DNA of 64,000 nt from Leptospira koniambonensis (GCF_004769555.1 NZ_RQFY01000007.1:62001-126000), one strand, 5' to 3'; positions 41,448 through 52,760 are shown, counted from the first letter of the stretch. Notes: generated by a model not told the origin, from the letters alone. A program made the numbers and translations.

Positions 41448-42152
41448 ATGAGGAAAATATTTTTAGTCCTCTATTTTTTATTCGCCTGTTCTCAATCGGA
41501 TCATCTTATTTCAGTAAGAAATTCTGAAGGTGAGATCTTAGGTAAATATCCTAAAGAAATCCGTTGGTTGGGATTTAGAAACAATCCAACTTGGACTGAC
41601 CTTTCTCCATTCTCTAGATTAGAGGCCCTAGAACTAAATTCTAAAGACCTAAAATCATTAGAAGGTTTGCCCGATCTTCCTAAACTCAGATATATTCATC
41701 TATCTGGATCTTTAGTTAAGGACCTTTCTCCATTAAATCGTTTTGCAAAATTGGACAGCCTGATTCTAAACCAAACTGAAATAGCTGATCAAGATCTGAA
41801 AAATTATCTGCATTGGAATAGGTTGACTAGAATTGAACTGACTGATTCAAAAATTTCCGACCTAGGTTTTTTGGGACCTAGCTGCAGCGTTAGGCATTTA
41901 CAACTTAAGAATACTAAGATCACGGACCTAAGACCTCTGGAAAATTGTACAAAACTAATGGAATTATACCTGGGAGGGACCCAAATAAAGGATTTAAGCC
42001 CCCTATATGGTCTTACGAACCTGATCCATTTACAACTGGACGGTTCAGATGTTTCAGCAAAAGAAATTTCTGATTTTAGAAAGATCCTTCCTTATGTAAA
42101 GATCATGCCTGGTTTGCGCAGGATCTTAAATTCAGAGAATGGACTGGATTAA
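41448..42152 (+). CDS. Leucine-rich repeat lipoprotein
   Basis: A 234-residue protein. With ATG 41448 it has a lipoprotein signal LYFLFACSQ (Cys about residue 14), then about seven leucine-rich repeats with LxxLxLxxTxIxDLxPL spacing (LPKLRYIHLSGSLVKDLSPL, CTKLMELYLGGTQIKDLSPL). Such surface or periplasmic LRR proteins bind proteins. A longer reading from 41298 would include the palindrome and is rejected. It stops two bases before the next gene's stop on the other strand. Confidence 0.82.
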   Translation: MRKIFLVLYFLFACSQSDHLISVRNSEGEILGKYPKEIRWLGFRNNPTWTDLSPFSRLEALELNSKDLKSLEGLPDLPKLRYIHLSGSLVKDLSPLNRFAKLDSLILNQTEIADQDLKNYLHWNRLTRIELTDSKISDLGFLGPSCSVRHLQLKNTKITDLRPLENCTKLMELYLGGTQIKDLSPLYGLTNLIHLQLDGSDVSAKEISDFRKILPYVKIMPGLRRILNSENGLD

Positions 42153-42154
42153 TA

Positions 42155-42940
42155 CTATAAGGCGAGAGGCCTTGCTTCTCCAGGATTTGTGTATAAGATC
42201 ATATCTCCAGGCTGAGCATGATTGGATTTTTCAGTTTTAATCTCTCCCGTGGTTTCAACAGTTTTAAGAGAATTCAATTCAGTTTTTCTTCCATCTTGTT
42301 TTTCTAATATAGCCTTGGCACCTTTTCTGACCCTGGAAAGACGGATCCCCCAAATACTTGTGATAGTTGGATCTGATTTTAATATAATCGCAGAAATTTG
42401 AGAAATATTAGAAGATTTAGATTTTTTTAGAAGGACCCCCTCTTCTTCTCCTTCTGGGCCAGGAGTTAAACGAATATCTTCCGGGCCTGATTTCCATATT
42501 AGAAATTCGAAATGATCGCATTCGTATGCTCTAGTTAAAGTCCAACGATCTCCAGGATTTTTACTTGTGAACATCCTACAAAGTCGGGGACGAAATCTAA
42601 AAAATTTTCCGGACTCATCTAAATTTAGTTTTCCTTCAAACCTTGTTTCTTCCCAGTTTTTGGATTCAGTCACTGTTAGTTGACTGATCAACATTTCTTT
42701 TTTGTTGGAATGATTTAGATAAACCTGTCGGATATAAAACCCGGTTGGGATTTTTTTGATCTCGGAAAAATATTCTCCGCTATCCGGAATGGAATCAAAT
42801 GCGGGGATCTGTGGACCTGGGATCGGATCTTTTTGTAAGGGAGAAGGACGAAATCCGCAATTATATCCTAACGAAAAAATTACGATATATTGAAATTTTT
42901 TGGAAAAAAATTTCCAAATCTTCGGAACCGTTTTAGCCAA
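42155..42940 (-). CDS. Putative lipoprotein, unrecognised
   Basis: A 261-residue protein from a TTG start preceded by AAGGA. An N-terminal stretch IVIFSLGYNCGF places Cys28 at a loose lipobox, acceptable for spirochaetes where the -1 to -3 residues vary. The body is beta-rich with GxFYIRQVYL and TRVRKGAKAI-like segments, without a family I recognise. It is divergent from the M30-type metalloprotease gene, with 93 bases between the starts that must hold two promoters. Confidence 0.6.
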   Translation of the reverse strand: MAKTVPKIWKFFSKKFQYIVIFSLGYNCGFRPSPLQKDPIPGPQIPAFDSIPDSGEYFSEIKKIPTGFYIRQVYLNHSNKKEMLISQLTVTESKNWEETRFEGKLNLDESGKFFRFRPRLCRMFTSKNPGDRWTLTRAYECDHFEFLIWKSGPEDIRLTPGPEGEEEGVLLKKSKSSNISQISAIILKSDPTITSIWGIRLSRVRKGAKAILEKQDGRKTELNSLKTVETTGEIKTEKSNHAQPGDMILYTNPGEARPLAL

Positions 42941-43033
42941 TGATCCTTGCTCCCATTCGACCCTGAATAATTATTGACCTTAACAAAAAGGATCAAGGCG
43001 TAAAGCTAGTTTCCTTTTTCGGTAGGAAAGATC

Positions 43034-44656
43034 ATGAAGGTTTCGACCGGAGACGGTTTTTGGAAGTCCCTTTGTATGCCAATAGGCAGATCTTTATATA
43101 CGTTTGTACTTTCGGTTTCTTTGATATTCCTACTTTCTGACTGCGTGGTCAGCCATGATGCACTAGGCACTCAAGACAAAACAGAGCCTAGTATAGACGA
43201 TCTACTTTCATTAGCCAGAGTATCTAGTTCTTGTGGTGGCAATAATACATTCTGGATCCGCAATCTTGTAAAAAACAATTCTAACTGCGTGCAAACTGTC
43301 AAGGTAGCATCCGGATCTCACGTAAACATCTACACGACTAGCAGTTTGGAATCCGCTTTAGATTATCAATATATCGCTCAAGAGTTTGATTCAAAAATTT
43401 ATCCAAGACTAGGCGAAGCATTCGGTTTCTCAGATGATCTGGACGGAGACGGAAAAGTTGCAGTCATCGTTTCAGATATTCATGATGGAAGCAAAACAGG
43501 TTCTTCTTTTGTGGCAGGATTTTTCGATCCTGTGGATTATTTTCCAGACAATTCCAGTTATGCGGTCCGTTCTAATTATGCAAATATAGTGTATATGGAT
43601 GGAGTAGAACTGGTTACAGTTCGAAATTCTGACCTTGCCCAAGGAAAACCAGATACATTCTTAGCCACTCTCGCCCATGAATACCAACATTTGATCCGAT
43701 TCCAGTATGAGGCTCGGATCATGAGCCAAGGTGGAGGAAGAGACGAGGCCTGGATCAATGAAGGGACTAGCGAAGTAGCTGCAGATATCGCGGGTTATTC
43801 TCCTCAGATTAACAGGATCAATTGTTATAGAGGTAGGAATTCCAACGCATGCTCCAGAGGAGCAAATGGAAATAGTATATTTGGAAGTTCCAAATTTAAC
43901 TCTCTAGTTGATTACGCATTCGCCTACTCCTTTATGAAATACTTATATATGATCTCAGGAAGTGATACAGATTCCAGAAATTCATTCTTTAGAACTGGAG
44001 TCCAAGGCCCTAAAGGTTATAGAGCCTCAGATGCAACTGGATTATTCCATCTATTCAAAACAAGTGCTGATAATTATCTAACATCTTCTCAAGAAGTAAA
44101 AAATGCACTTGGAACAGATGGGTCTGCTATCTTTATGAAAATTTATCCTGCATTCTTATGGCAGTCTTTAGGAGATGTTTCTCCAGAGTTTGCACAAGCA
44201 GGAACAGATACAAATGGAGCTTCTGGATTTTTACAAGATATCACTAAAACAATCCAATCTTTCCCATTCCCCGCAGCAGGAACAGATGGAGATGTTCTCA
44301 GAAAATTATACGATCCACTCAGAATACCAGAAATCACTCCGTTAGGAACATTAAACCCTGGCCAGATCCAATTCGTAAAAGCAGATCGTTCTAATTCAAA
44401 CTCAACAACTAGATTAGTATTATTAAAAAAGAATATAGATGGAGCTTTATATTCTCTACAGATCAATACAGAAATGAAAAGATCAGGAGATATTTCGGTA
44501 TCTTTAGGAATTACTGAGAGTGACGACGAAGGCGGAGAAGAAGCGATTGTTCTTCCAGAGTCTTCTGACTCTCGTCCGATCTGTCCTCATGAGTTTTTTA
44601 AACTCTCTCGGAATCGGACGAAACAGAAAATTTTTAACGAATATAAAGGCCTATAA
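43034..44656 (+). CDS. M30-type zinc metalloprotease lipoprotein
   Basis: A 540-residue exported protein. The lipobox LLSDC puts the lipid Cys at residue 37, after a hydrophobic segment. The zinc site is HEYQH (H215, E216, H219) in ATLAHEYQHL with E243 in WINEGTSE downstream as a likely third ligand, as in the hyicolysin-like M30 family. DDLDGDGKVAVIVSDI upstream looks like a calcium-binding loop. ATG 43034 follows AGGAAAG. It would act on proteins at the cell surface or periplasm. The two stops of this gene and ybaB are adjacent. Confidence 0.85.
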   Translation: MKVSTGDGFWKSLCMPIGRSLYTFVLSVSLIFLLSDCVVSHDALGTQDKTEPSIDDLLSLARVSSSCGGNNTFWIRNLVKNNSNCVQTVKVASGSHVNIYTTSSLESALDYQYIAQEFDSKIYPRLGEAFGFSDDLDGDGKVAVIVSDIHDGSKTGSSFVAGFFDPVDYFPDNSSYAVRSNYANIVYMDGVELVTVRNSDLAQGKPDTFLATLAHEYQHLIRFQYEARIMSQGGGRDEAWINEGTSEVAADIAGYSPQINRINCYRGRNSNACSRGANGNSIFGSSKFNSLVDYAFAYSFMKYLYMISGSDTDSRNSFFRTGVQGPKGYRASDATGLFHLFKTSADNYLTSSQEVKNALGTDGSAIFMKIYPAFLWQSLGDVSPEFAQAGTDTNGASGFLQDITKTIQSFPFPAAGTDGDVLRKLYDPLRIPEITPLGTLNPGQIQFVKADRSNSNSTTRLVLLKKNIDGALYSLQINTEMKRSGDISVSLGITESDDEGGEEAIVLPESSDSRPICPHEFFKLSRNRTKQKIFNEYKGL

Positions 44657-44965
44657 TTAAGGCATTCCTGAAAGAAGGGATTTAAATTCTCCCATTCTTT
44701 CTTCCGCTACTTTTTGGGCAGCTTCCATAGATTGGTTCACGGCTTGCTTTATACTTTTTTGAAGTAGTTTTTTATCATTCTTAGCAAGCAAAGAATCTTC
44801 GATACGGATCTCTTGTACGGTTTGTTTACCGTCAGTAATGCAGACGACCAATTCGTTCTTGGATTTTCCCTCGAAGGTTAAAGCCTCCAGTTCCTTCTCC
44901 AATTTTTTCATACGAACCCGCATCTGGTTCATTTGTTTTAGATTATCTAAACTTTTGCCGAACAT
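44657..44965 (-). CDS. ybaB: YbaB/EbfC nucleoid-associated protein
   Basis: A 102-residue protein of the YbaB fold: two helical arms (LKQMNQMRVRMKKLEKELEAL and QSMEAAQKVAEERMGEFKSLL) around a three-stranded sheet with KNELVVCITDGKQTVQEIRI. In Borrelia the homologue EbfC binds DNA broadly. I start at ATG 44965, preceded by GGGAGTG. The longer reading to 45094 has no good ribosome site and adds a non-homologous extension. Confidence 0.9.
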   Translation of the reverse strand: MFGKSLDNLKQMNQMRVRMKKLEKELEALTFEGKSKNELVVCITDGKQTVQEIRIEDSLLAKNDKKLLQKSIKQAVNQSMEAAQKVAEERMGEFKSLLSGMP

Positions 44966-45021
44966 CGAACACTCCCGGTCTTTCTTGATAGGATTTTCAG
45001 ACCGGGAAGCGGAGCAAGAAA

Positions 45022-45276
45022 TTAAACCAGGCTGGGTCCGGTTTCTCCTATTCTCTCTGGCAGATCTCGGATTTGTTCCGAGCTTGGTTCCCAAGTAAAT
45101 TGGTCGGGGATGAGTTCTCTCAAAACCGGTTCGTCACTTAAAAAGCCCCCGGTCCTGACTGGGGCAATTCCCAAACTGACTAAGAATCCCATACTCGCAA
45201 CCAAGGTTACCAGAAGAGAGGACTCAATATTGATATTTGCCCGACGTTCCATGACTGTATATAAAGTATCGGCCAT
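45022..45276 (-). CDS. Small membrane protein, tentative
   Basis: An 84-residue reading frame with one clear membrane segment (ESSLLVTLVASMGFLVSLGIAPV) and a soluble Pro/acidic tail (LRELIPDQFTWEPSSEQIRDLPERIGETG). The composition looks protein-like. The alternative start at 45252 (MERRAN) is equally plausible. No strong ribosome site supports either. It lies 56 bases upstream of ybaB on the same strand. Confidence 0.5.
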   Translation of the reverse strand: MADTLYTVMERRANINIESSLLVTLVASMGFLVSLGIAPVRTGGFLSDEPVLRELIPDQFTWEPSSEQIRDLPERIGETGPSLV

Positions 45277-45351
45277 TTCGGGGGAGACTGATTAGAGGAT
45301 TTCTGAGAAAAAATCGGACTTAGATAGGTTTTTAGGACAATAAAGCCGAAA

Positions 45352-45429
45352 CTCTGTGTGCCCCGTGAACTCTGTGCGAAACGTCCTTTTGCATCTAGTT
45401 TTCGCACGGAGACCGCAAAGATCACAGAG
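45352..45429. repeat. Imperfect inverted repeat of the CTCTGTG type
   Basis: Left arm starts CTCTGTG (45352-45358) and ends CTGTGCGAAA (45371/72-45381); right arm starts TTTCGCACGG (45400-45409) and ends CACAGAG (45423-45429). Inner parts pair with one mismatch and outer 7-mers pair perfectly, with about 18 bases between arms. It lies directly after the stop of the Lon-like gene, where it may act as a REP-like element or terminator. Confidence 0.55.
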
Positions 45430-45432
45430 GAC

Positions 45433-47088
45433 TTAATTCTCTTCCCCGTCTCGTTTGCGGTCTATTCGCTCTTCTATGATCCTAAAAAGCGAGCCGTTCG
45501 GGTATTTTCCTGATTTGGAGATCCGACCAGCTGGAACACCGAAAATATCTGGAATTAGATCTTCTACATGAGAGCAGGAGAATATCTGGAAATTTCCCTT
45601 TCTCATACTTTCTCGGATCTCGCGGGGAAGATTCAGATCCCTCATATTATCTTTAGGAATATAAATTTTGTATTTCTCTCGAGTAGAGCCCGTGAGTCGG
45701 ATCACATCAAACCAGGCCTGGATCTTAGTGTTCACTGAACCTACAGGAAGAATATCTCCGTACTGAGAAAGAGCGCCAGTTACTGCAATATTACAAGGTA
45801 TCTCCAAGCCGGAAAGCGCAGAAAGAAGTGCCAGAAGTTCTGCACAACTTGCTGAGTCCCCATCGATTGGAGAACTATTTTGTTCAAATAGAATAGAAGC
45901 ATCCAAACCAAAAGATTGGGTATGAGAAAACATTCCTTTGATATAGGACTGCAGGATAAAAACTCCCTTATCGTGAAGGCTTCCGGAAAGATTTACTTCT
46001 CTTTCTATATTGATCAGGTTTCCGGAGCCCAAGGAAACCCTGGCAGATACTTGATTCACTTGTCCAAAGTCGAGTAAAGAAGACTGCAGCAAAATTACGG
46101 AAAGTCCATTGATCCGCCCTGTCTTCTTTCCTTTGAGCGGGACTGAGATAAGACCTTCTTTGATATTTTCTATATATTTTCTTTTATGGATGGCAGTTCT
46201 TTTTTGGATGAGAGAAGGACCCGCTTCTATCTCTGCCCTTCCCACTGCCTTCTTACCTTTATTATTAAATGCTAATACTTCCCTTACAAAAGAACGAAGC
46301 TCTGAAAGATGTAAAGAAAGTCTAGTCTGGCTATCGTTCCATCTAAGTGCAAGTTCTAGAAGTGAATCCAGAGCTGCTTGGTCCAAAGGAGGATAACCCG
46401 GCTTCTCCCAAGATTTAACGAGTCCAGAAAAAACAGGAAGCCAGGATTTTTCCAAACTGATCTCGTAAGGCATGTGAATTTTAAAATCAAAACTTCCGTA
46501 AAAGTCAGCGTCTATCTGAGAGATAGAATCTACTTCAGTTTCTTCTCCCACTAAGATAAGTCTAAATCTAGAATCTATACTTGGATGAAATCGATTGATA
46601 TTGGTTGAATCGGAACCTTCTGGAAGAGAAAGAAAATCTATCTTACCAGTTAAGAGCACACCTTTCAGAAAATAATAAAGATCCGGATCTTCTACAAATG
46701 GTTTGATTGGAAGAAGTAAAAGTCCGCCGTTTGCTTCTGAAATTTTTCCTGGCCTATACTTGTTCTCAACAGGAAATCCTGCTAAGGATAATAATGTAGG
46801 ATTTGGTTCTGCGATTACAGGTTGGTCTTTTACAATCTCTTCTAGGTATTGTCCGAATTGCAAAAGGTTTGCTTCTATCTCTGGACCGGTGATTAGGATA
46901 TGTCGGAAGAGTCCTGGGTTGCCAAGGGCTTGGCGGAATGTTCTCACCTCTTCCTTATGAAATACTAAAAAGTCAGGCAGTCCGTTTAATTTAGCCGGCT
47001 TTGCCGCTTTAAATCTAATTTCAGTTTGCCCAGGAAGAACCTTTCTTAACACCTTTCCCATTTTCCTTTTCGGCTTAGAATTCCTCAA
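45433..47088 (-). CDS. Lon-like S16 protease with eroded ATPase domain
   Basis: A 551-residue protein. The C-terminal third is an S16 Lon protease domain with catalytic dyad S412 (DGDSASC) and K455 ([11 protein letters not shown]). The N-terminal half follows the LonB-type (COG1067) AAA+ layout but the Walker A position reads [11 protein letters not shown] (residues about 64-74) without the GKT/GKS, and the Walker B position reads GGLLLLPI with no acidic residues. ATP hydrolysis is therefore doubtful. It lacks the membrane segments of archaeal LonB. ATP-independent proteolysis is inference. It follows queA by 15 bases. Confidence 0.8.
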   Translation of the reverse strand: MRNSKPKRKMGKVLRKVLPGQTEIRFKAAKPAKLNGLPDFLVFHKEEVRTFRQALGNPGLFRHILITGPEIEANLLQFGQYLEEIVKDQPVIAEPNPTLLSLAGFPVENKYRPGKISEANGGLLLLPIKPFVEDPDLYYFLKGVLLTGKIDFLSLPEGSDSTNINRFHPSIDSRFRLILVGEETEVDSISQIDADFYGSFDFKIHMPYEISLEKSWLPVFSGLVKSWEKPGYPPLDQAALDSLLELALRWNDSQTRLSLHLSELRSFVREVLAFNNKGKKAVGRAEIEAGPSLIQKRTAIHKRKYIENIKEGLISVPLKGKKTGRINGLSVILLQSSLLDFGQVNQVSARVSLGSGNLINIEREVNLSGSLHDKGVFILQSYIKGMFSHTQSFGLDASILFEQNSSPIDGDSASCAELLALLSALSGLEIPCNIAVTGALSQYGDILPVGSVNTKIQAWFDVIRLTGSTREKYKIYIPKDNMRDLNLPREIRESMRKGNFQIFSCSHVEDLIPDIFGVPAGRISKSGKYPNGSLFRIIEERIDRKRDGEEN

Positions 47089-47103
47089 TTAAATAAGTTG
47101 GGA

Positions 47104-48159
47104 TCAGATTTTTTCAGGATCCAAAATCAGCATAGAATCTCCGTAGGAAAAGAAACGAAAATTTTGTTCTATAGCAAATTTATATGCCTTCAGTATTTTT
47201 TCTTTTTCAGAAAAGGCACTTACTAACAAAAGTAAGCTACTTTGAGGAAGGTGAAAATTAGTGATCAGACCTTCGCAACTTAGGATAGAATCTTCCGGCT
47301 GTAAAAACAGTCTTGTTTTTCCTTCTCCTGATCTGAAAGTTTTAGTGTTTGGATCATAAGCTGATTCCAAGGCTCTTAACGTAGTAGTGCCTACAGAAAT
47401 TATCCTTTTACCATTTTTCTTAGCAGAATCCAAAACGTTTTTGGTTTCAAGAGGAAGATCAAATTCTTCTTCATGTAATTTTTTATTCGTAAAATGATCT
47501 TCGTTCAAGGACTGGAATGTACCGTAACCAACTTTCAGTTCTAGGTTTAGAAATTCTATGTTTCGTTTTTTCAACTCTTCTAATAATTCTGGAGTAAAAT
47601 GTAATCCTGCTGTGGGAGCTGCAACTGAACCCAAATTTTTAGAATACACAGTTTGGTAGCGTACATCGTCTTCAGATGTACTTTCTCTTTTGAAGTAAGG
47701 AGGAATTGGAGTGCGGCCTATTGTCTCAAATGAATTTTCATCGAGAGGTATTCCAGACTGAAAGATAGTAAATTCTTCTTCTTTTCGTACGACTGAAAAA
47801 AGGAATTTCCCAGTTGTTTCGTCTGAGATGCTATCTCCGATCTTCAACTTTTTAGAATTTCGAGTAAGTGTTTTCCAAAGCCCAGGTTCTATTTCAGAAA
47901 GGAACATTGCCTCATGTCTTCTTCCTGTTTTAGTAGTTAGGAACACTCTTCGTTTGGAAACTCTGGTTGCATTTGCTACCAGTACATCTCCTTCTTGGAG
48001 ATAGTTTAATATTTTGGAAAACTCTGTTTCTTCTTTTAAAAAATTTTGGGTCCTTCCTAAAACAAGCAGCCTACTCTTATCTCTTTTAGCCGCAGGAAAT
48101 TTTGCGATCTGGTCTTCGGGAAGTTCGAAATCAAAATCGGATAGATCTTGGAATTCCAT
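47104..48159 (-). CDS. queA: tRNA preQ1 ribosyltransferase-isomerase QueA
   Basis: A 351-residue enzyme. The sequence has LPEDQIAKFPAAKRDKSRLLVL at the start, VLVANATRVSKRRVF, the signature GSVAAPTAGLHFTPELLEEL near residue 175, and ISVGTTTLRALESAY. QueA transfers the ribosyl part of S-adenosylmethionine to preQ1 in tRNA, in the queuosine pathway. No other queuosine gene lies nearby. Length is standard. Confidence 0.95.
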   Translation of the reverse strand: MEFQDLSDFDFELPEDQIAKFPAAKRDKSRLLVLGRTQNFLKEETEFSKILNYLQEGDVLVANATRVSKRRVFLTTKTGRRHEAMFLSEIEPGLWKTLTRNSKKLKIGDSISDETTGKFLFSVVRKEEEFTIFQSGIPLDENSFETIGRTPIPPYFKRESTSEDDVRYQTVYSKNLGSVAAPTAGLHFTPELLEELKKRNIEFLNLELKVGYGTFQSLNEDHFTNKKLHEEEFDLPLETKNVLDSAKKNGKRIISVGTTTLRALESAYDPNTKTFRSGEGKTRLFLQPEDSILSCEGLITNFHLPQSSLLLLVSAFSEKEKILKAYKFAIEQNFRFFSYGDSMLILDPEKI

Positions 48160-48243
48160 TCTTCCAATGAATCCGATCCGAAGAATTCGGGAACCGATTT
48201 TTAATTTCTTGGCTTTTTCGGGCGGACAGAAAAGAGTACCTGA

Positions 48244-49554
48244 ATGCGGATCGACCTCAAAAAATCCGGCCCTGTTTTAGCATTTTCTTTACTCTTAGTT
48301 TTCCTTTACGCAAACGGGTTCAGCCGAACCAGCCAATCTTCCGATTTTTCGGATTATTACGAAGCTTCTCGTAATTTCAAACAAGGCAAAGATCTATATA
48401 GCCTGGACGAACTGTCAGAAGTCATCCAAGAACTCGAAAGCGGCAAATTCAAAATGGAACAAATATTTGATCCGGAAGTGTTCTTTAGGATCAAAGCAAA
48501 AATGGAAAATTTAGGCTCTTATATTTATCCGCCAACTTTTGCATTCTTACTCATCCCAATTTCCAGCCTTCCGTTTGAAGTGGCCTCAGGGATATTTTTC
48601 ACAATCAATTTTGCTGCATTGATCTTAAGCCTTTTCTTGATTGGGAAACTTTTAGGAAGAGAGAAATCCTTTTTATTCTTATCTGCAGTTTTACTTTTAT
48701 CCTTACGGTTTGTTGAAAACCACCAAAACAATAACCAAGTCGGATTCTTACTCTTATTTATGATCTTGGTTTCAGTTTCAGTCCAAAAGGATTGGTTGTC
48801 TGGACTCGTCTTAGCTCTTGCAATCGTGATCAAGATCACTCCTGCTGCTTTCTTATTTTATTTCTTATACAAAAAAAGACCGATGGTGATCGTTTATACG
48901 ATTATCTTTGTTTTAGGCTGGATCGCGCTACCAGCATTGTACAATCCAGAATTCACATGGAAGATGAACCAAACCTGGTACGATTTAATTTTAGATAAGT
49001 ATCTTAAGTCTCCTGCTTTGCGCGCTTGGAAAAATAACCAAAGTTTGAATTCTACCCTAGCTAAGTATTTTTTAGCATATTCTGATTTGTTAAATCAGGG
49101 AAGATTTGGAATGCCGTTTACTACGTTAACGGTAAATCAAGTAAAGATCATCTCCGGAATTTTAAGTTTAGGAATTGCAGGCCCTTATTTGTATAGAGTG
49201 TTTAAAGGAGCCTCGGAAGGATTTGTTCTATCTGGGCTATTTTTCTTTTCCATTATTTTCAGTGGGATCTCCTGGATACATGCATTCGTTTTCTTATTAT
49301 TCCCAACTGCATTTGCTCTTTCCAAACTTTGGCCGGAACAAGGACAACCACTTCTTATTTGGGAAAAATGGAAATCAAAATTGATAGAATACAGATCTGC
49401 TACGATCTTTATCTCTGTGTCCATATTAGTATTACTCTTAAACAGAAGTTTTATAGGAAATATGGCAGAAGAAGCAATCTTGATGTTCTCCTTCTTATTA
49501 TATACTTCTTTAATACAATATGTATGCATATTCTATTCGGATAGAACTAGCTAG
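48244..49554 (+). CDS. DUF2029/GT87-type membrane mannosyltransferase-like
   Basis: A 436-residue protein with about ten membrane segments. YPPTFAFLLIPISSLPFEVASGIFFTINFAALILSL is typical of the GT87/DUF2029 group, with an aromatic-rich outer loop after the first segment (SDYYEASRNFKQGKDLYSL) and a loop of WKMNQTWYDLILDKYLKSPALRAWKNNQSLNSTLAKYFL. Such enzymes use polyprenyl-phosphate mannose. The acceptor is unknown. First gene of a plus-strand run ending at 58240; its start is 84 bases from divergent queA. Confidence 0.75.
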   Translation: MRIDLKKSGPVLAFSLLLVFLYANGFSRTSQSSDFSDYYEASRNFKQGKDLYSLDELSEVIQELESGKFKMEQIFDPEVFFRIKAKMENLGSYIYPPTFAFLLIPISSLPFEVASGIFFTINFAALILSLFLIGKLLGREKSFLFLSAVLLLSLRFVENHQNNNQVGFLLLFMILVSVSVQKDWLSGLVLALAIVIKITPAAFLFYFLYKKRPMVIVYTIIFVLGWIALPALYNPEFTWKMNQTWYDLILDKYLKSPALRAWKNNQSLNSTLAKYFLAYSDLLNQGRFGMPFTTLTVNQVKIISGILSLGIAGPYLYRVFKGASEGFVLSGLFFFSIIFSGISWIHAFVFLLFPTAFALSKLWPEQGQPLLIWEKWKSKLIEYRSATIFISVSILVLLLNRSFIGNMAEEAILMFSFLLYTSLIQYVCIFYSDRTS

Positions 49555-49567
49555 TTGTTAGAATCTT

Positions 49568-50695
49568 ATGCTAAAAAAGGAAAATTTAAAATACAAACCA
49601 AGGGTCGCAGTAGATGCGAGGCCATTGTCCTACGGGATCACTGGAAACTCCAGATATCTCGCAGAAGTTCTAGAAAGACTTTTGCGCCCAGATTCTCCTT
49701 TAGAATATTATCTTTATTCAAATAAACCAATTCATCCGGTGTTCAATCATTTGATTGGGATCACTCCTACTTTCATTCCAAGCAAACTTCCTGGGATTTT
49801 ATGGTTAAACTTTACTATACCTTCCTTGATAAAAAAGCATAGGATAGATCTATTCTGGGGGACCTTACAGTTACTTCCCGCATTCGGTCTGAAAGTTCCT
49901 ACCATAGTAAATTATCATGATCTAAATTTTAAATCTGCGCCAGAGACAATGACCACTGCTAATTATTGGCAGCATAAGATCATGTCACCGATCACTTTAA
50001 AAAAAGCAGATAAGGTTCTATGTCTTTCTCAAAATACAAAGAACGATATTTTAAATTTTTTACCTGACTTAGAACCAAAATTAGAAGTAGTTTATCCAGG
50101 AGTCCAAGGTTTTGGATCAGTATCTGCACCCGAAAAAACTCTACCTAAAAATTTCTTATTCTCTGTAGGTACATTAGAACCTAGAAAAAATTTAGGCACT
50201 CTTGTAGAAGCTTATCTTTCCTTAAAGAAAGAAGAACCTAATTTCCCCTACCCTCTAGTTTTAGCAGGAAGACTTGGTTGGAAATCAGAAGGTCTAACCT
50301 CTCTTTTAAAAGAAGGTGGTTTGGAGAAGGACGGAGTTTACTTTATAGAAAATCCGGATGATTCTAAATTAGGTTGGTTATATAAAAATTGTTCTTATTT
50401 TATTTTCCCTTCTTTGCATGAAGGTTTTGGTCTACCCTTACTAGAGGCAATCAGAGAAAACAAACCTTGTATCGCTTCTGATATTCCGGTGTTTCATGAA
50501 GCCTTAGATGAGTTTACAGATTCTTTTGTATCTCCTAAGGATTTAGAAGCTTGGAAAAACGCACTTTCCCTGACTGGTAAAAAAGGGATCTATGGCAGAA
50601 AGCCGAGCAGAAACGATTGGTCTTGGGATTCTACCGCAAAACAGATCGAAAACTCTCTCGTAGAACTTTGGAAATCAAGAAAGAAAAACTCCTAG
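49568..50695 (+). CDS. GT4-family glycosyltransferase
   Basis: A 375-residue GT-B fold enzyme. VAVDARPLSYGITGNSRYLAEVLERLL starts the acceptor domain, FSVGTLEPRKNLGTLVEAYLSL begins the donor domain, and YFIFPSLHEGFGLPLLEAIRENKPCIASDIPVFHE carries the E-x7-E donor-site motif of GT4 enzymes. The likely role is cytosolic sugar transfer for a surface glycan. It follows the GT87-like gene by 13 bases. Confidence 0.93.
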   Translation: MLKKENLKYKPRVAVDARPLSYGITGNSRYLAEVLERLLRPDSPLEYYLYSNKPIHPVFNHLIGITPTFIPSKLPGILWLNFTIPSLIKKHRIDLFWGTLQLLPAFGLKVPTIVNYHDLNFKSAPETMTTANYWQHKIMSPITLKKADKVLCLSQNTKNDILNFLPDLEPKLEVVYPGVQGFGSVSAPEKTLPKNFLFSVGTLEPRKNLGTLVEAYLSLKKEEPNFPYPLVLAGRLGWKSEGLTSLLKEGGLEKDGVYFIENPDDSKLGWLYKNCSYFIFPSLHEGFGLPLLEAIRENKPCIASDIPVFHEALDEFTDSFVSPKDLEAWKNALSLTGKKGIYGRKPSRNDWSWDSTAKQIENSLVELWKSRKKNS

Positions 50696-50706
50696 GCCCT
50701 CAAAGT

Positions 50707-51311
50707 ATGAATAAATCCGATATATCTAAATCCGTATGGTGGAATTGGGAGAACTCCGAACCGGAAGTTAGGTCCTCCAAGATCAAAAAAAGTAAATTAA
50801 GGATCAATTATATACCTCCTTTCTTTGCGATCTTGGTCTATGGAGTATTTTTAGTTTATTTATTCCCTTTAAGAACCTTAGTTTCCACTTGGATTTTCAA
50901 ATTTGTAGAACTACTACAAATCACTAAGGTATTAAAACTTTCTCTATTAACTGACAAAAGATTATACGATTACACTGCCCTATTTGTGATCTCTTATATC
51001 GCATTTGCATTCTTTTTAGATCTGATCAGATTTTTAAGAAAGAACCTTTTCCAAACTTTTGTTACCGAAGAAAATAGACTCGCAGTTACCAAATGGGGAT
51101 TATTAGGAAAAGAAACTATTCGTTGGAATCCAGACCAAACTGGTTTACAGATCCATCATAAATCAGGATGGTTCCGTTCTCTTTTAGGTTTTGAAAAATT
51201 ATCTTTTAGGATCCATCTTTCAGAAACTGAAAATTCAATACTCGCAGAATCTCCTTATTTCTTCTCTAAAAGTAATCAGGATTTTTTATCTTCCGTATTT
51301 AGATCAGTTTA

Positions 51312-51312
<1 letters not shown>
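50707..51312 (+). CDS. Two-span membrane protein, unrecognised
   Basis: A 201-residue protein from ATG 50707 (11 bases after the GT4 stop). It has two hydrophobic segments (FFAILVYGVFLVYLFPL and ALFVISYIAFAFFLDL), then a soluble C-terminal region with TKWGLLGKETIRWNPDQTGLQIHH and a PH-like beta pattern. An upstream in-frame start at 50617 lies inside the glycosyltransferase gene and is rejected. The domain after the two spans resembles bacterial PH-like membrane proteins, uncertain. Its stop overlaps the next start in TAATG. Confidence 0.6.
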
Positions 51313-52697
<1,385 letters not shown>

Positions 52698-52760
52698 ATA
52701 AGTGCTTGTGGGTTTCCCTTAGTCCAAAAAACTGCACAGGAGTCGAGGATAAACGAACGA

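Noticed and set aside
44966..45094. Longer YbaB reading frame
   Set aside because: The extra 43 residues are not YbaB-like and lack a ribosome site.
44838..45098. Plus-strand frame opposite YbaB
   Set aside because: Shadow of the minus-strand gene; composition not protein-like.
50617..50706. Upstream start for the membrane protein at 50707
   Set aside because: It would place the start inside the glycosyltransferase gene; ATG 50707 fits the gene junction better.
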